38,095 bases of DNA from an uncultured Chloroflexus sp. (GTDB lineage Bacteria; Chloroflexota; Chloroflexia; Chloroflexales; Chloroflexaceae): contig NZ_CAKZNK010000029.1 of NCBI RefSeq assembly GCF_937129525.1, forward strand, positions 1 to 38,095, in the 5' to 3' direction. Position 1 is the stretch's first letter; each line of letters starts with the position of its first letter. The notes beneath the pieces were generated by a model. The model searched no databases, had not been told where the DNA came from, and saw nothing but the letters and a program-made list of their open reading frames with translations. Shown here in pieces: positions 8,080 through 18,135 of this stretch. Both the position numbers and the translations under genes were made by a program.

Positions 8080-9099
8080 ATGCGCCTGGATCGTTTAAAA
8101 CCTCTGGCCAGCCTGACGCGACCGCTCCTGGCGCTGCTGGCCGCCTTTGTGCTTACGACTATCGCCCTGTTGAGTAGCGGCGTGGCGCCGCTCGAAGCGT
8201 ATCGCCTGATCCTGTTTGGCGCCTTCAGCACGCCAGTGCGCTTGAGCGATATGATCATGCTCGCTGCGCCGTTACTGCTCTGTTCCGTTGGCCTCAGCAT
8301 CACCTTTGCTGGCGGTCTCTACAATCTCGGCGTCGAGGGTCAGATGATCGCCGGCGCTATCGCAGCGATGGTTCCGCTGCGCCTGTGGCCAGACTGGCCG
8401 CCGCTGTTGCTCTGGTTGCTGGCCGGACTCAGTGGCGCGGCAGGTGGCGCGCTATGGGCATTGCTGATCGGTGGCTTGCGCCGCTACGCCGGCGTCAGTG
8501 AAATCTTTGCCGGCCTCGGCATGAATTTTCTCGCCAGCGGATTGGCCCTCTACCTCGTGCTCGGCCCCTGGCGGCGACAAACCTCGGCGTCACTCTCAGG
8601 CACCGATCTACTACCGCGCGAACTCTGGCTTCCCACCGTTGACCGGTTGCGCCTGGCGCCGGCAGCGCCGGTGATCGCTCTGATTGCGCTGGTAATCGTC
8701 TGGTGGGCGCTCACCAAAACGCGCTGGGGGTTGGAAGTGCGGGCTGTTGGCCTCAACCCGGCAGCCGCCGCAAGGCTGGGTATTGTCACCGCTCGCCGCA
8801 TGGCCGAGACGCTGGCCGCCTGTGGCGCGCTGGCCGGTACTGCCGGAATGTTGCAGGTAGTTGCGGTGCATCATGCTCTCATTCCCAACATCTCGAGCGG
8901 GATCGGGCTGTTGGGATTGCTGGTTGCGCTGCTGGCGCGGGCCGATCCACGCTGGCTGTTGCCAATCGCGGTTGCCTTTGCCGCTTTCACCGTGGGCAGC
9001 ATTCAATTGCCGCTCACGCTCGGCATCGATAGCGCGATTGCCGGCGTCTTGCAGGGCGCTCTAGTGCTCTTCGCTCTGGCGACCCGCGCTCGACGCTGA
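8080..9099 (+). CDS. ABC importer permease 1 (BPD_transp_2 family)
   Basis: This is one of two inner-membrane channel subunits of the BMP-type importer. The 339-residue protein is hydrophobic throughout, with about eight to ten membrane segments. It carries the family signature ITFAGGLYNLGVEGQMIAGA near residues 76-95, followed by a Gly/Ala-rich region. Start: the frame is open from TTG 8038 and ATG 8041 inside the ATPase gene. The ATG at 8080 gives a normal N-terminus (MRLDRLKPLASL) and follows GACAGG at 8065-8070, so I prefer it. It would pair with the product of the next gene as a heterodimer, as in nucleoside importers such as NupOPQ/BmpDEFG-type systems. Confidence 0.9.
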   Translation: MRLDRLKPLASLTRPLLALLAAFVLTTIALLSSGVAPLEAYRLILFGAFSTPVRLSDMIMLAAPLLLCSVGLSITFAGGLYNLGVEGQMIAGAIAAMVPLRLWPDWPPLLLWLLAGLSGAAGGALWALLIGGLRRYAGVSEIFAGLGMNFLASGLALYLVLGPWRRQTSASLSGTDLLPRELWLPTVDRLRLAPAAPVIALIALVIVWWALTKTRWGLEVRAVGLNPAAAARLGIVTARRMAETLAACGALAGTAGMLQVVAVHHALIPNISSGIGLLGLLVALLARADPRWLLPIAVAFAAFTVGSIQLPLTLGIDSAIAGVLQGALVLFALATRARR

Positions 9100-9145
9100 T
9101 CGGCGGTCAGTTTCCTCCATAACCACGACGAAATGGTGTGACGGT

Positions 9146-10132
9146 ATGGAACAACTCTTGATCGATCTGGCGGCAGTATTGGCTGCTGCGTCGCCACTAG
9201 TCATTGCGGCGATGGGCGAAACGCTCAGCGAGCGGGCTGGCGTCATCAATCTCTCGCTTGACGGCACGATGCTCTTATCTGCAATGACCGGCTTTGCCGT
9301 TGCGCTTATCACCGGTAATCTCATCCTCGGCTTCATCGCCGCAGCCCTGGTTGGCGCACTCGTCGCAGCCGTGCTCGGACTGTTCAGTCTAACCCTCGGC
9401 CAGTCACAAACGGCGGTTGGGTTTGTGCTGGCCCTGCTCTGCACCGATCTCTCATCATTTCTCGGCGCTCCTTTCGCTCGCGTACCTGGCCCGTCAGTTC
9501 CCTTCACCCCGATTCCCGTCCTGTCCGATCTCCCCGTCTTCGGCCCGCTCTTCTTCCGCCACGATCCGGTCATCTACGCCAGCTTGCTCATCGTGCCCTT
9601 CACCGCTTTCCTGCTCTACGGCACGCGGCTGGGTCTCATCGTGCGCGCGCTCGGTGAACGACCGGCGGCGGTCTATGCGCGGGGTGTAGACGTGACCCGT
9701 TGGCGATATGCCATGCTGATCGCCGGCGGCGCGCTGGTCGGCATTGCCGGCGCCGCATTCTCGCTCGATCTCAAGCAAGGCTGGAGCTACCGCCACACCT
9801 TCGGTTCAGGCTGGATCGTCCTGGCCATCGTGATCTTCGGCGGCTGGCGACCGTGGCGAGTCGCATTGGGATGCTACCTCTTCGCGGCGCTCGAGCTGGT
9901 CGCCACCCGATCGCAGAGTGCCTTGCCAGACATTCCCACCCAAATCGTTCAGGTAGCGCCCTTCGTGCTCATGATCCTGGTGCTGGCCCTGGTTAACCTT
10001 GCCGCATCGCCGGCAGCAGCGCGCCAGGTCATGCGCCTGCCCGCATTCTGGCAACGCCCTCTGCTGGCTGCCATCAACCGCCTGCGCGCTACCGCTCCTG
10101 CGGCGCTCGGTCAACCATTCGAGCGACCGTGA
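9146..10132 (+). CDS. ABC importer permease 2 (BPD_transp_2 family)
   Basis: This is the second channel subunit. The 328-residue protein has the typical opening MGETLSERAGVINLSLDG (residues 23-40), then repeated hydrophobic segments and a cytoplasmic loop with TRWRYAML near 187-194. It lies 46 bases after permease 1 in the same direction and is the last gene of the importer operon. The Shine-Dalgarno is weak (GTGTGACGGT just upstream). The C-terminus is charged and extends past the last helix (from about residue 288). With the receptor, ATPase and permease 1 this makes a complete importer of the purine nucleoside/BMP class. Which nucleoside or related compound it carries is unknown. Confidence 0.9.
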   Translation: MEQLLIDLAAVLAAASPLVIAAMGETLSERAGVINLSLDGTMLLSAMTGFAVALITGNLILGFIAAALVGALVAAVLGLFSLTLGQSQTAVGFVLALLCTDLSSFLGAPFARVPGPSVPFTPIPVLSDLPVFGPLFFRHDPVIYASLLIVPFTAFLLYGTRLGLIVRALGERPAAVYARGVDVTRWRYAMLIAGGALVGIAGAAFSLDLKQGWSYRHTFGSGWIVLAIVIFGGWRPWRVALGCYLFAALELVATRSQSALPDIPTQIVQVAPFVLMILVLALVNLAASPAAARQVMRLPAFWQRPLLAAINRLRATAPAALGQPFERP

Positions 10133-10510
10133 GGTGTTGCCAGGCTGTTCAGTAGAGAGCGGAGATAGTGATACTAGCTCAAAATAACACGAATCTGCCT
10201 GCCAGAACCAATTGCCATACTCACGAGAGTTGGATTGTTTATTCAAATGAGGCGTCAAGAAAAAACTTGAGCGTAATCGAAGACGTTATTTCGATCGGTA
10301 TTTACATAATAAAGTAACAAGTGTTCAATAATTTTATGTTTCTCAGTGTTTAGATTCATTCTGTAGATGAGCGATCCTTTCAAAATACGGTCTCATATGC
10401 CTTGTAATACCGATTTCTGCAACGAATACTTTCCTCTCGTATGGCTTAGCAACCTGTTGTTATCATGACAAAGACGAGAGGCAGATCTCCACCCCTCGCC
10501 TGTCTGTCAT
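10133..10510. other. AT-rich intergenic region without a recognised gene
   Basis: This gap lies between the end of the importer operon and the convergent end of the glycogen synthase gene. It is visibly AT-rich between about 10250 and 10440, unlike its neighbours. I find no convincing reading frame, RNA gene or strong terminator. Short imperfect inverted repeats such as GAGAGGC with GCCTGTC (10478-10505) are too weak to call. Confidence 0.6.
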
Positions 10511-11725
10511 TCACCCGATCAACGACCGGTAAAGGGCAATCGTCTGCTGTGCAATGGCGTCCCAGCTAAAGACCTGCTCGACTCGCCTTCGACCGGCTTT
10601 GCCAAACTGTTCACGCAATGCCGGATCGGCCAGCAGGCGATTGATCGCTGCCGCCAGCTCGTTTGAGAATGCTGCCGGATCGACCGGATCAAAGCTGCCC
10701 GGTTGCAGATTCGGATCTACCAGCAAACCGGTTTCTTCTGGCACCACCACCTCTTTGATCCCGCCGACTGCCGAAGCGACCACTGCTGTTTCGCACGCCA
10801 TTGCTTCCAGGTTGATGATCCCGAACGGCTCGTATACGCTCGGACAGCAAAAGACCGCAGCGTGAGAATAGAACTGAATTACGTCTTGCCGCGGTAACAT
10901 CTCGCGGATCCAGATCACGCCAGGACGCTGAGCGCTGACGGCGGCTACCCGTTCTTCCATCTCAATCCCGATCTCTTTCGTGTCCGGCGCGCCGGCGCAG
11001 AGTACGACCTGCGCTGTCGGATCGATCTGTGGAATGGCGTTGACCAGATGGATGATGCCTTTTTGACGGGTAATCCGTCCGACAAACAGCACGAACGGTC
11101 GCTGTGGATCGACGCCGTACCGTTCGAGCGCATTGGTCGCTGCTGTCTTGCGGTATTCATTCAGATCGATCCCGTTGTAGATGACATGAACTCGCTCTGG
11201 ATCGATCTTGAACAGGCGCAGAATGTCAGCCCGCGTCTCCTGTGAAACGGCAATCACTGCGTGAGCTTGCTCAATCGCAGTGCGCTCGATCCATGAGCTG
11301 AGATGGTAAGCGTTGCCGAGTTGTTCGATTTTCCACGGACGCAATGGTTCAAGCGAGTGGATGGTCAACACGTAAGGGATACCCCACAGCTTGCTGGCAA
11401 ACAGGCCAGCCAGATCGGTATACCAGGTGTGGCAGTGTACCACGCTGGCATCGAGGTTGTCCTTGGCCATTGCCAGCGACCGGGCCACAGCGTCAATTGC
11501 GCTCGCAAAACGGGGATCGGTGTTCTGGCGCGACTCTTCCCAACGCGAGTAACCGCGCACAGTGAGCTGCGGATCTTCCACGCGCTGATCGCCGAAACAG
11601 CGCACTTCTACCGGCACAATACGCGCAAGCGCTCGACTCAAATATTCGACGTGAACTCCGGCTCCGCCATAGATATACGGTGGATATTCGTTGGTAAAGA
11701 TGGCCACACGGCGCAATTCGGGCAT
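10511..11725 (-). CDS. glgA: Glycogen synthase, short actinobacterial type (GT4; GlgA/GlgM-like)
   Basis: This enzyme transfers glucose from a nucleotide sugar (ADP-glucose in the family) to a growing alpha-1,4-glucan or to glucose 1-phosphate. The 404-residue GT-B protein opens with TNEYPPYIYGGAGVHVEYL (11-29), the signature of the Corynebacterium-type family. It also has VRCFGDQR (41-48), the donor-site R217/K222 in GRITRQKG, and the E-x7-E motif Glu299/Glu307 (YEPFGIINLEA). Mycobacterial relatives (GlgM) make maltose 1-phosphate for the GlgE route. Whether this one does cannot be told here, since no GlgE or trehalose synthase gene is in the window. GAGG sits six bases before the ATG. A TATACT (11772-11767, minus strand) may be the -10. 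It is transcribed divergently from the LysE-type gene. Confidence 0.88.
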   Translation of the reverse strand: MPELRRVAIFTNEYPPYIYGGAGVHVEYLSRALARIVPVEVRCFGDQRVEDPQLTVRGYSRWEESRQNTDPRFASAIDAVARSLAMAKDNLDASVVHCHTWYTDLAGLFASKLWGIPYVLTIHSLEPLRPWKIEQLGNAYHLSSWIERTAIEQAHAVIAVSQETRADILRLFKIDPERVHVIYNGIDLNEYRKTAATNALERYGVDPQRPFVLFVGRITRQKGIIHLVNAIPQIDPTAQVVLCAGAPDTKEIGIEMEERVAAVSAQRPGVIWIREMLPRQDVIQFYSHAAVFCCPSVYEPFGIINLEAMACETAVVASAVGGIKEVVVPEETGLLVDPNLQPGSFDPVDPAAFSNELAAAINRLLADPALREQFGKAGRRRVEQVFSWDAIAQQTIALYRSLIG

Positions 11726-11825
11726 AGCAAGCCTCTTTAAGAGCGTGACAGCGAACTAGTGCCTTCAGTATACACGCTTTTCCCGCGACTGCGACAGATT
11801 GAAACAATGCCGAAGCAGAATCGCG

Positions 11826-11831
11826 TATAAT
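11826..11831 (+). promoter_or_regulatory. -10 box (TATAAT) for the LysE-type gene
   Basis: A perfect TATAAT lies 22 bases before the ATG at 11854. The best -35 candidate, TTGAAA at 11799-11804, is 21 bases away, which is too far for normal spacing. The call rests on the -10 and position only. Confidence 0.45.
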
Positions 11832-11853
11832 GCACCGAAAAGGATAGGCACAA

Positions 11854-12465
11854 ATGATCGATCTTTTCATTCGCGGGATGTTGTTTGGGCTGGCTATCGC
11901 AGCGCCGGTTGGTCCAATCGGTCTGCTCTGCATCAAACGTACAATCATCGATGGTCGTATCGCCGGATTCGTCAGCGGGTTGGGCGCGGCTACTGCCGAT
12001 GCAATCTATGGCTCGATTGCCGCGCTGGGCTTGCAGGCGATCAGTAACCTGATCCTCAGCTTCAGTCCGTTTCTCCGCATCGTCGGCGGCCTGACCCTGC
12101 TCTGGATCGGCGTAACAACCATCTATGCCGCCCCGCAGACTATCGACATCGCGCCAGCGGTCTCGCGCCGTGGCCTGCTCGCCGCTTACCTTTCGACTCT
12201 GTTCCTCACGTTGACTAATCCGGCGACCATCCTGATCTTCACAGTCATCTTTGCCGGTCTTGGCCTTAGCGCCGGCATGGATAGTCTGGCCGGTATAACT
12301 CTGGTGGCCGGCGTTGCCGGTGGTTCTGCCTTGTGGTGGACGATCTTGAGCGGTGGGGTAAGCTTCGCGCGCGGGCGCGTAACCCCACTGGTGTTGCGCG
12401 TGATCAACCTGATCTCAGGCGTGATCATTAGCGGTTTTGGTGTGGCGGCATTCGTCGCGTTGTAG
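11854..12465 (+). CDS. LysE/RhtB-family exporter
   Basis: This is an inner-membrane efflux protein of the LysE superfamily, which exports amino acids or similar small solutes. The 203-residue protein has about six membrane segments and the family N-terminus, GMLFGLAIAAPVGPIGLLC (8-26), containing the conserved APVGP. A Gly/Ala-rich second helix (VSGLGAATADAIYG, about 40-53) and an LTNPATILIF segment (near 116-125) are also typical. Length is normal. An AAAGGA-like site lies about ten bases upstream of the ATG. The thiamine pyrophosphokinase gene begins 48 bases after its stop on the same strand, so the two may be cotranscribed. Substrate is unknown. Confidence 0.87.
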   Translation: MIDLFIRGMLFGLAIAAPVGPIGLLCIKRTIIDGRIAGFVSGLGAATADAIYGSIAALGLQAISNLILSFSPFLRIVGGLTLLWIGVTTIYAAPQTIDIAPAVSRRGLLAAYLSTLFLTLTNPATILIFTVIFAGLGLSAGMDSLAGITLVAGVAGGSALWWTILSGGVSFARGRVTPLVLRVINLISGVIISGFGVAAFVAL

Positions 12466-12513
12466 CCAGCCGGCGCCGGGATAGTGGAGCGCTGGATCAG
12501 GAGGGCAGAAACA

Positions 12514-13161
12514 ATGTATGTCGTGATTGTAGCCAATGCGCCAGACCTTGATCTGACACCCTACCATCATCTGCTTACTGCCGCCGAGCGCCTGATCGCC
12601 GCCGACGGAGGCGGCACAAGCCTGTTTGCCCACGGCTATACACCACACCTGCTGATCGGCGACCTTGATTCGATTACCTCTGAGGCGTTAGCCGCCTATG
12701 AGGCGCAAGGCGTGACGATCGAACGGCATCGTCCCGATAAAGACGAAACCGATCTGGAACTGGCGCTGCTGGCAGCCGTGAACATGGGAGCCGACCAGAT
12801 CGATGTGATTGGCGCGTTGGGAGGCCGTTGGGATCAGTCATTGGCCAACGTTGCGCTGTTGGGCATGGCTGAACTGCGCGGTCGTCGCGCGCGGTTAATC
12901 GATCATCCGCAACAGATCTGGCTGGTGCGTGACGAGAGCGTGATTCCTGGCGAAGCTGGCGATACCGTTTCACTGCTCCCCTTTGGCGGCGATGCGAGCG
13001 GCATCAACACCGCAGGATTAGCATACCCGTTGGTCAACGGCACTTTGCGCGCTGACCGGGCGCGCGGTGTCAGCAATGTCATCGTCAACCCTCCGGCGCG
13101 CGTTCAGGTGCGCGATGGCGCTCTGCTGGTTGTCTGGACAACCCGTTCCGGGTCGGTCTGA
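12514..13161 (+). CDS. thiN: Thiamine pyrophosphokinase
   Basis: This enzyme transfers pyrophosphate from ATP to thiamine, making the cofactor thiamine diphosphate in one step. The ATG at 12514 is chosen over GTG 12484 because AGGAGGG lies at 12499-12505, eight bases upstream, and conserved sequence begins at once. The 215-residue protein shows AADGGG (29-34), GDLDS (49-53), KDETDLELAL (76-85) and GALGGRWDQSLAN (100-112), the catalytic-domain motifs. The C-terminal half (about 125-212) is beta-rich, as in the thiamine-binding domain. Length is normal. No TPP riboswitch or thiamine importer is visible nearby. The upstream partner is a LysE-type exporter. Confidence 0.94.
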   Translation: MYVVIVANAPDLDLTPYHHLLTAAERLIAADGGGTSLFAHGYTPHLLIGDLDSITSEALAAYEAQGVTIERHRPDKDETDLELALLAAVNMGADQIDVIGALGGRWDQSLANVALLGMAELRGRRARLIDHPQQIWLVRDESVIPGEAGDTVSLLPFGGDASGINTAGLAYPLVNGTLRADRARGVSNVIVNPPARVQVRDGALLVVWTTRSGSV

Positions 13162-13318
13162 TTCGCTCATCGGTGAAAAAGTGAGCTAAAAGCTGTTGCC
13201 GTGCCGGGCGAGGCGTATGCCGACAGAAGGCTTGGAGCGCTCTTGCGTGTTGGTGTCAGCGCGAGGATGGATGGCGGGCGTGGGAACAATAAGCGCTTAC
13301 TGACCTGAACAATGAGAG

Positions 13319-14650
13319 TCACTCCGCTGAGTTCTGATCATTGTGCAATGCGGCAATCGCAGCTTGCAATTGATCGGAAATAGCCAGAGGATTATCCCCT
13401 GGTTGCACAACAGCATCTGCGCCGGCATCACGCGCGGTGATACTGGCTGCTTCGTCGCTTGCCAGCGCGATCAACAGCGTACTGTCGTTAAGTTGTTGCC
13501 ACCAGGTGGTGCTGGTGGAATCAACCACTTCAGCCACCACAAGACCAGGATGCGGATGACTTGCCAGCAAACTTTGGGCGGCTATCTCGTTATCGGCAGT
13601 CAACAGCCGGTAACCACACACATTCAAGGTCGCCACCACCGCAGCCTGCGCAATGTTGTTGCGACAAACGATGAGGGCATCGGGCGAATTTCCGCTCCGT
13701 CGATCACTCAGCGCATTGATAGCTCTCTTGTCGCTCCGACGGTCAATCCTAAAGCTGCTACCGGCCACCTGCTTGGCCGCATGCTTCAATTCTGCGGCGA
13801 CGCGGCTCATCTCGTCAACGTCGGAGAAGGTGCGCGAGTGGGTAGTCACCACTCCGATAGACAGACTGATGATCCCAAACTGGCGAGGAATGCCATATCG
13901 GTCGATCGCGGTGAGATACCCGCGCTGCAAGTCAGCTTCATCGTATAGCGTGCGGATCTGCTCATCGAAGGCGCGAATGATGCGCTCGCATAACTCTTCT
14001 GGCCGGTTACCAAAATGGAGGATAACAAAATCATCACCACCAATGTGACCGAGAAAGTCATTCGGATCGACATGCTCTTTCAAGACACTGGTCAGCAGGT
14101 GGATCGCCCGGTCGCCGCGCGAGAAGCCGTATTCGTCATTGAAGGCCTTAAAATTGTCCAGGTCTACGTACATCAGCGCAAATGGAGTTCGTTGTTCCAG
14201 ATTGCGCTTGATCTCAGCCTGAATCGCAGCATTGCCGGGCAAGCCGGTAAGCGGATTGCGGGTTGGTAGTTGGGTGGCTCGTCGCAAATGGGAGCGTACC
14301 CGCGCCAGCAACACCTCGCGGTCGTAAGGCTTGACGATATAATCGTCGGCTCCCGTCTCAAAGCCCTCAACAACCCGTGATGACTCGCCGATAGCAGTAA
14401 GAATGAGCATTGGCAGATGGGCAGTGCGCGTGTCATTGCGCAACTGGCGGATCGCCTCTAGCCCGTCCATCGACGGCATGAGTAAATCGACAATGATCAG
14501 ATCTGGTGGTTGCTCTTGCGCGCGCCGAACCAGTTGATCGCCACTGGAAACAAGCTGAACATCGTATCCTTCGCTGACCAATATCTCTTGCAGGAGCATG
14601 CCAACATCTGGTTCGTCTTCAGCGACGAGTATGCGGGCCGGTAATGCCAT
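13319..14650 (-). CDS. Response regulator: REC - GGDEF - degenerate REC
   Basis: This cytosolic signalling protein has three domains in 443 residues. The first receiver (1-125) is intact: acidic pair Glu11/Asp12, phosphoacceptor Asp55 (LIIVDLLMP), Thr85 and Lys107. The GGDEF domain (about 133-305) has DLDNFKAFNDEYG (163-175), but the active motif reads GGDDF (204-208), with Asp for the usual Glu. The position five residues upstream reads DPND instead of RxxD, so product inhibition through an I-site is not expected. Residues 325-435 fold like a second receiver, but its acceptor position is Glu374 (LVVAEVV) and its lysine position is Gln416. Start: ATG 14650 has GGGAG upstream; the frame extends to GTG 14680. 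It is divergent from the helicase gene. It may be a weak or inactive cyclase, and its kinase partner is not in the window. Confidence 0.88.
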   Translation of the reverse strand: MALPARILVAEDEPDVGMLLQEILVSEGYDVQLVSSGDQLVRRAQEQPPDLIIVDLLMPSMDGLEAIRQLRNDTRTAHLPMLILTAIGESSRVVEGFETGADDYIVKPYDREVLLARVRSHLRRATQLPTRNPLTGLPGNAAIQAEIKRNLEQRTPFALMYVDLDNFKAFNDEYGFSRGDRAIHLLTSVLKEHVDPNDFLGHIGGDDFVILHFGNRPEELCERIIRAFDEQIRTLYDEADLQRGYLTAIDRYGIPRQFGIISLSIGVVTTHSRTFSDVDEMSRVAAELKHAAKQVAGSSFRIDRRSDKRAINALSDRRSGNSPDALIVCRNNIAQAAVVATLNVCGYRLLTADNEIAAQSLLASHPHPGLVVAEVVDSTSTTWWQQLNDSTLLIALASDEAASITARDAGADAVVQPGDNPLAISDQLQAAIAALHNDQNSAE

Positions 14651-14826
14651 GCCAATCTCCCAACCAGTCCGAGTCGTCACAGGTGTCTTTCGCAGCCACG
14701 TTTATGCATCATTCTTCGCCGGTCGCATATAGCATACCATACCTGATTGTAATCCGTGAAGACCTTATTTTTTTCATACGATTTGCTATCGTAGAACTTA
14801 AAGGATCTTTTCAAATCGATAATTTA

Positions 14827-14835
14827 TGCTATAAT
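14827..14835 (+). promoter_or_regulatory. Extended -10 promoter of the DEAD-box helicase gene
   Basis: TGC followed by a perfect TATAAT (14830-14835) forms an extended -10 in an AT-rich stretch. A weak -35 (TTTTCA, 14808-14813) is 16 bases upstream. Transcription would begin near 14842 and leave a leader of about 54 nt. Confidence 0.65.
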
Positions 14836-14895
14836 ACAAATCTTGTGTGGCGCATTTGGCGTCACGACATGATAGTGATTGGGAAACAGAACACC

Positions 14896-16581
<1,686 letters not shown>

Positions 16582-16612
16582 GAACGCACAGCATTCCCCC
16601 ATCATCGACGCA

Positions 16613-16689
16613 GGGGCGCAACATATCGCGTCCCCATTGTCCATCCACGCCGCGTCGGGGCGTCAGGTTATGCGCCCCGACGCTTCTTT
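16613..16689 (+). terminator. Tandem GC hairpins after the helicase gene
   Basis: Two GGGGCG/CGCCCC-type hairpins lie in the helicase-glnA gap. The first (16613-16635) has one bulge. The second is a perfect 11-bp stem (GCGTCGGGGCG 16652-16662 with CGCCCCGACGC 16673-16683) followed by TTCTTT. The second is the likelier terminator of the helicase transcript. Both resemble other intergenic hairpins in this window. Confidence 0.65.
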
Positions 16690-16708
16690 CGCCTGCATCT
16701 CACCGGTA

Positions 16709-16717
16709 TGGTATAGT
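16709..16717 (+). promoter_or_regulatory. Extended -10 promoter of glnA
   Basis: TGG plus TATAGT (16712-16717) lies about 48 bases before the glnA start and just after the terminator hairpin. No convincing -35 is seen. The following ribosome site AAGGAGGAG (16748-16756) is strong and eight bases from the ATG. Confidence 0.5.
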
Positions 16718-16764
16718 ACAGATAACGATCTATTCGCCTGAACTAGTAAGGAGGAGCGCAGCCC

Positions 16765-18099
16765 ATGAGCGAAGATCCACGCGAAATGCTGCTGCGCCGC
16801 GTCGCTGCCGATAATGTTGCCTTCGTGAACTTGCAGTTCACCGATGTATTAGGGATCGGGAAGAGCGTTACCATCCCGGTGGAAGAACTGCCGGATGCGC
16901 TCGATCATGGGGTTTGGTTCGATGGTTCCTCAATCGAAGGCTTTGCCCGCATGGTCGAGAGCGATATGTATCTGGTGCCTGACCTGGATACTTACGCCGT
17001 AATACCCTGGGATCGGCACGAAGGTATGGTCACGGCCCGCTTGATCTGTTCGGTCTATACCCCTGATGGCAAACCATTTGCCGGCGACCCGCGCAATGTG
17101 CTTGCCCGTATGCTCGAGCAGGCCGCTGCCGCCGGTTACCGGTTTATGGTTGCGCCAGAGCTAGAGTTTTTCCTTTTCAAAACCGATCCAAATGGACAGA
17201 TCCGAGATCCGCATGACAAGGCCGGCTATTTCGATGTCTCAACCGACCTCGCCACTCACATCCGACGGCAGATGGCGCGCGCGCTTCAGCAAGTGGGAAT
17301 CACGGTTGAGGCGGTGCATCACGAAGTCGCCCCTGGTCAGCACGAGATCGATCTGCGCTACGCCGATGCGTTGCGCTCTGCCGATAATCTGGTGACGGCG
17401 CGGGTGGCGCTCAAAGCAGTGGCTCAAATGAACAATTTGCATGCCACATTTATGCCCAAACCAATGGCCGGTGTCAATGGCAGCGGCATGCACGTTCACC
17501 AGAGCTTACTCGATATCGAGAGCGGCAAGAATCTCTTTGCCGATCCCGATGACGCCTACGGCCTCTCTTCCCTGGCCCGTCACTTCATCGCCGGCCTGCT
17601 CGCTCATGCGCGTGGCATGTGCGTCTTGCTCGCTCCGCTGGTCAATTCCTACAAGCGGCTGGTGCCCGGTTTTGAGGCTCCGGTGCATATCTCGTGGGGG
17701 CGCACCAATCGCTCGGCGCTGGTGCGAGTGCCGCGCATCACCACCGGACGCCACCAGGCAACCCGAATTGAGTTGCGCTGCCCCGATCCGGCCTGTAATC
17801 CTTACCTGGCGTACACGGCCATGCTCGCTGCCGGTCTCGATGGTATTCGCCGCAAGTTGCCGCTGCGCGACGCTGCCGAAGAAGACCTGTTCCACGTCGA
17901 TCCGCGCGCGCGAGGTTTAGCGACGCTACCCACATCGTTGGGCGCCGCGCTCGATGCCTTGCGCGAAGATGAGGTCATTCTCGCCGCAATCGGTCCATCG
18001 GTGGCCGAGCGTTTTCTCGACGCGAAACAGCAGGAGTGGGAGAGCTACCGTGCCTACGTGTCGCAATGGGAAGTTGATCGCTATCTGTCCATTTTCTGA
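16765..18099 (+). CDS. glnA: Glutamine synthetase type I
   Basis: This enzyme condenses glutamate and ammonia to glutamine with ATP, the main ammonia-assimilation step. The 444-residue protein has the beta-grasp N-domain and FDGSSIEGF (52-60). It also has the metal-binding APELEFFLF (131-139), NGSGMHVHQS (near 240-249), the NSYKRLVPGFEAP segment (near 297-309) and RIELRCPDPACNPYLA (near 336-351). The region where adenylylated enzymes carry a Tyr in NLYxLPP reads AEEDLFHVD, so control by GlnE adenylylation is not expected. The protein is also shorter than the roughly 470 residues of that subtype and fits the GSI-alpha-like group. It has its own strong ribosome site and promoter, and it ends in a long hairpin shared with the convergent tetR gene. 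Confidence 0.93.
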   Translation: MSEDPREMLLRRVAADNVAFVNLQFTDVLGIGKSVTIPVEELPDALDHGVWFDGSSIEGFARMVESDMYLVPDLDTYAVIPWDRHEGMVTARLICSVYTPDGKPFAGDPRNVLARMLEQAAAAGYRFMVAPELEFFLFKTDPNGQIRDPHDKAGYFDVSTDLATHIRRQMARALQQVGITVEAVHHEVAPGQHEIDLRYADALRSADNLVTARVALKAVAQMNNLHATFMPKPMAGVNGSGMHVHQSLLDIESGKNLFADPDDAYGLSSLARHFIAGLLAHARGMCVLLAPLVNSYKRLVPGFEAPVHISWGRTNRSALVRVPRITTGRHQATRIELRCPDPACNPYLAYTAMLAAGLDGIRRKLPLRDAAEEDLFHVDPRARGLATLPTSLGAALDALREDEVILAAIGPSVAERFLDAKQQEWESYRAYVSQWEVDRYLSIF

Positions 18100-18102
18100 T
18101 CT

Positions 18103-18135
18103 GCCAACGACGCAACCGATCGTTGTGTCGTTGGC
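18103..18135. terminator. Bidirectional terminator hairpin between glnA and tetR
   Basis: GCCAACGAC (18103-18111) pairs with GTCGTTGGC (18127-18135), and the stem continues inward as GCAAC with GTTGT, about 14 bp in all with a 5-base loop. There is no T-run on either side, so efficiency is uncertain. It fills the whole gap between the two convergent stop codons. Confidence 0.6.

Noticed and set aside
11493-11948. 151-codon minus-strand frame overlapping glycogen synthase and the LysE-type gene
   Set aside because: It overlaps coding sequence of both genes and the intergenic promoters and has no family resemblance.
14644-14895. N-terminal extension of the DEAD-box helicase frame
   Set aside because: The extra residues are encoded by AT-rich sequence holding the TGCTATAAT promoter; conserved sequence starts at 14896.
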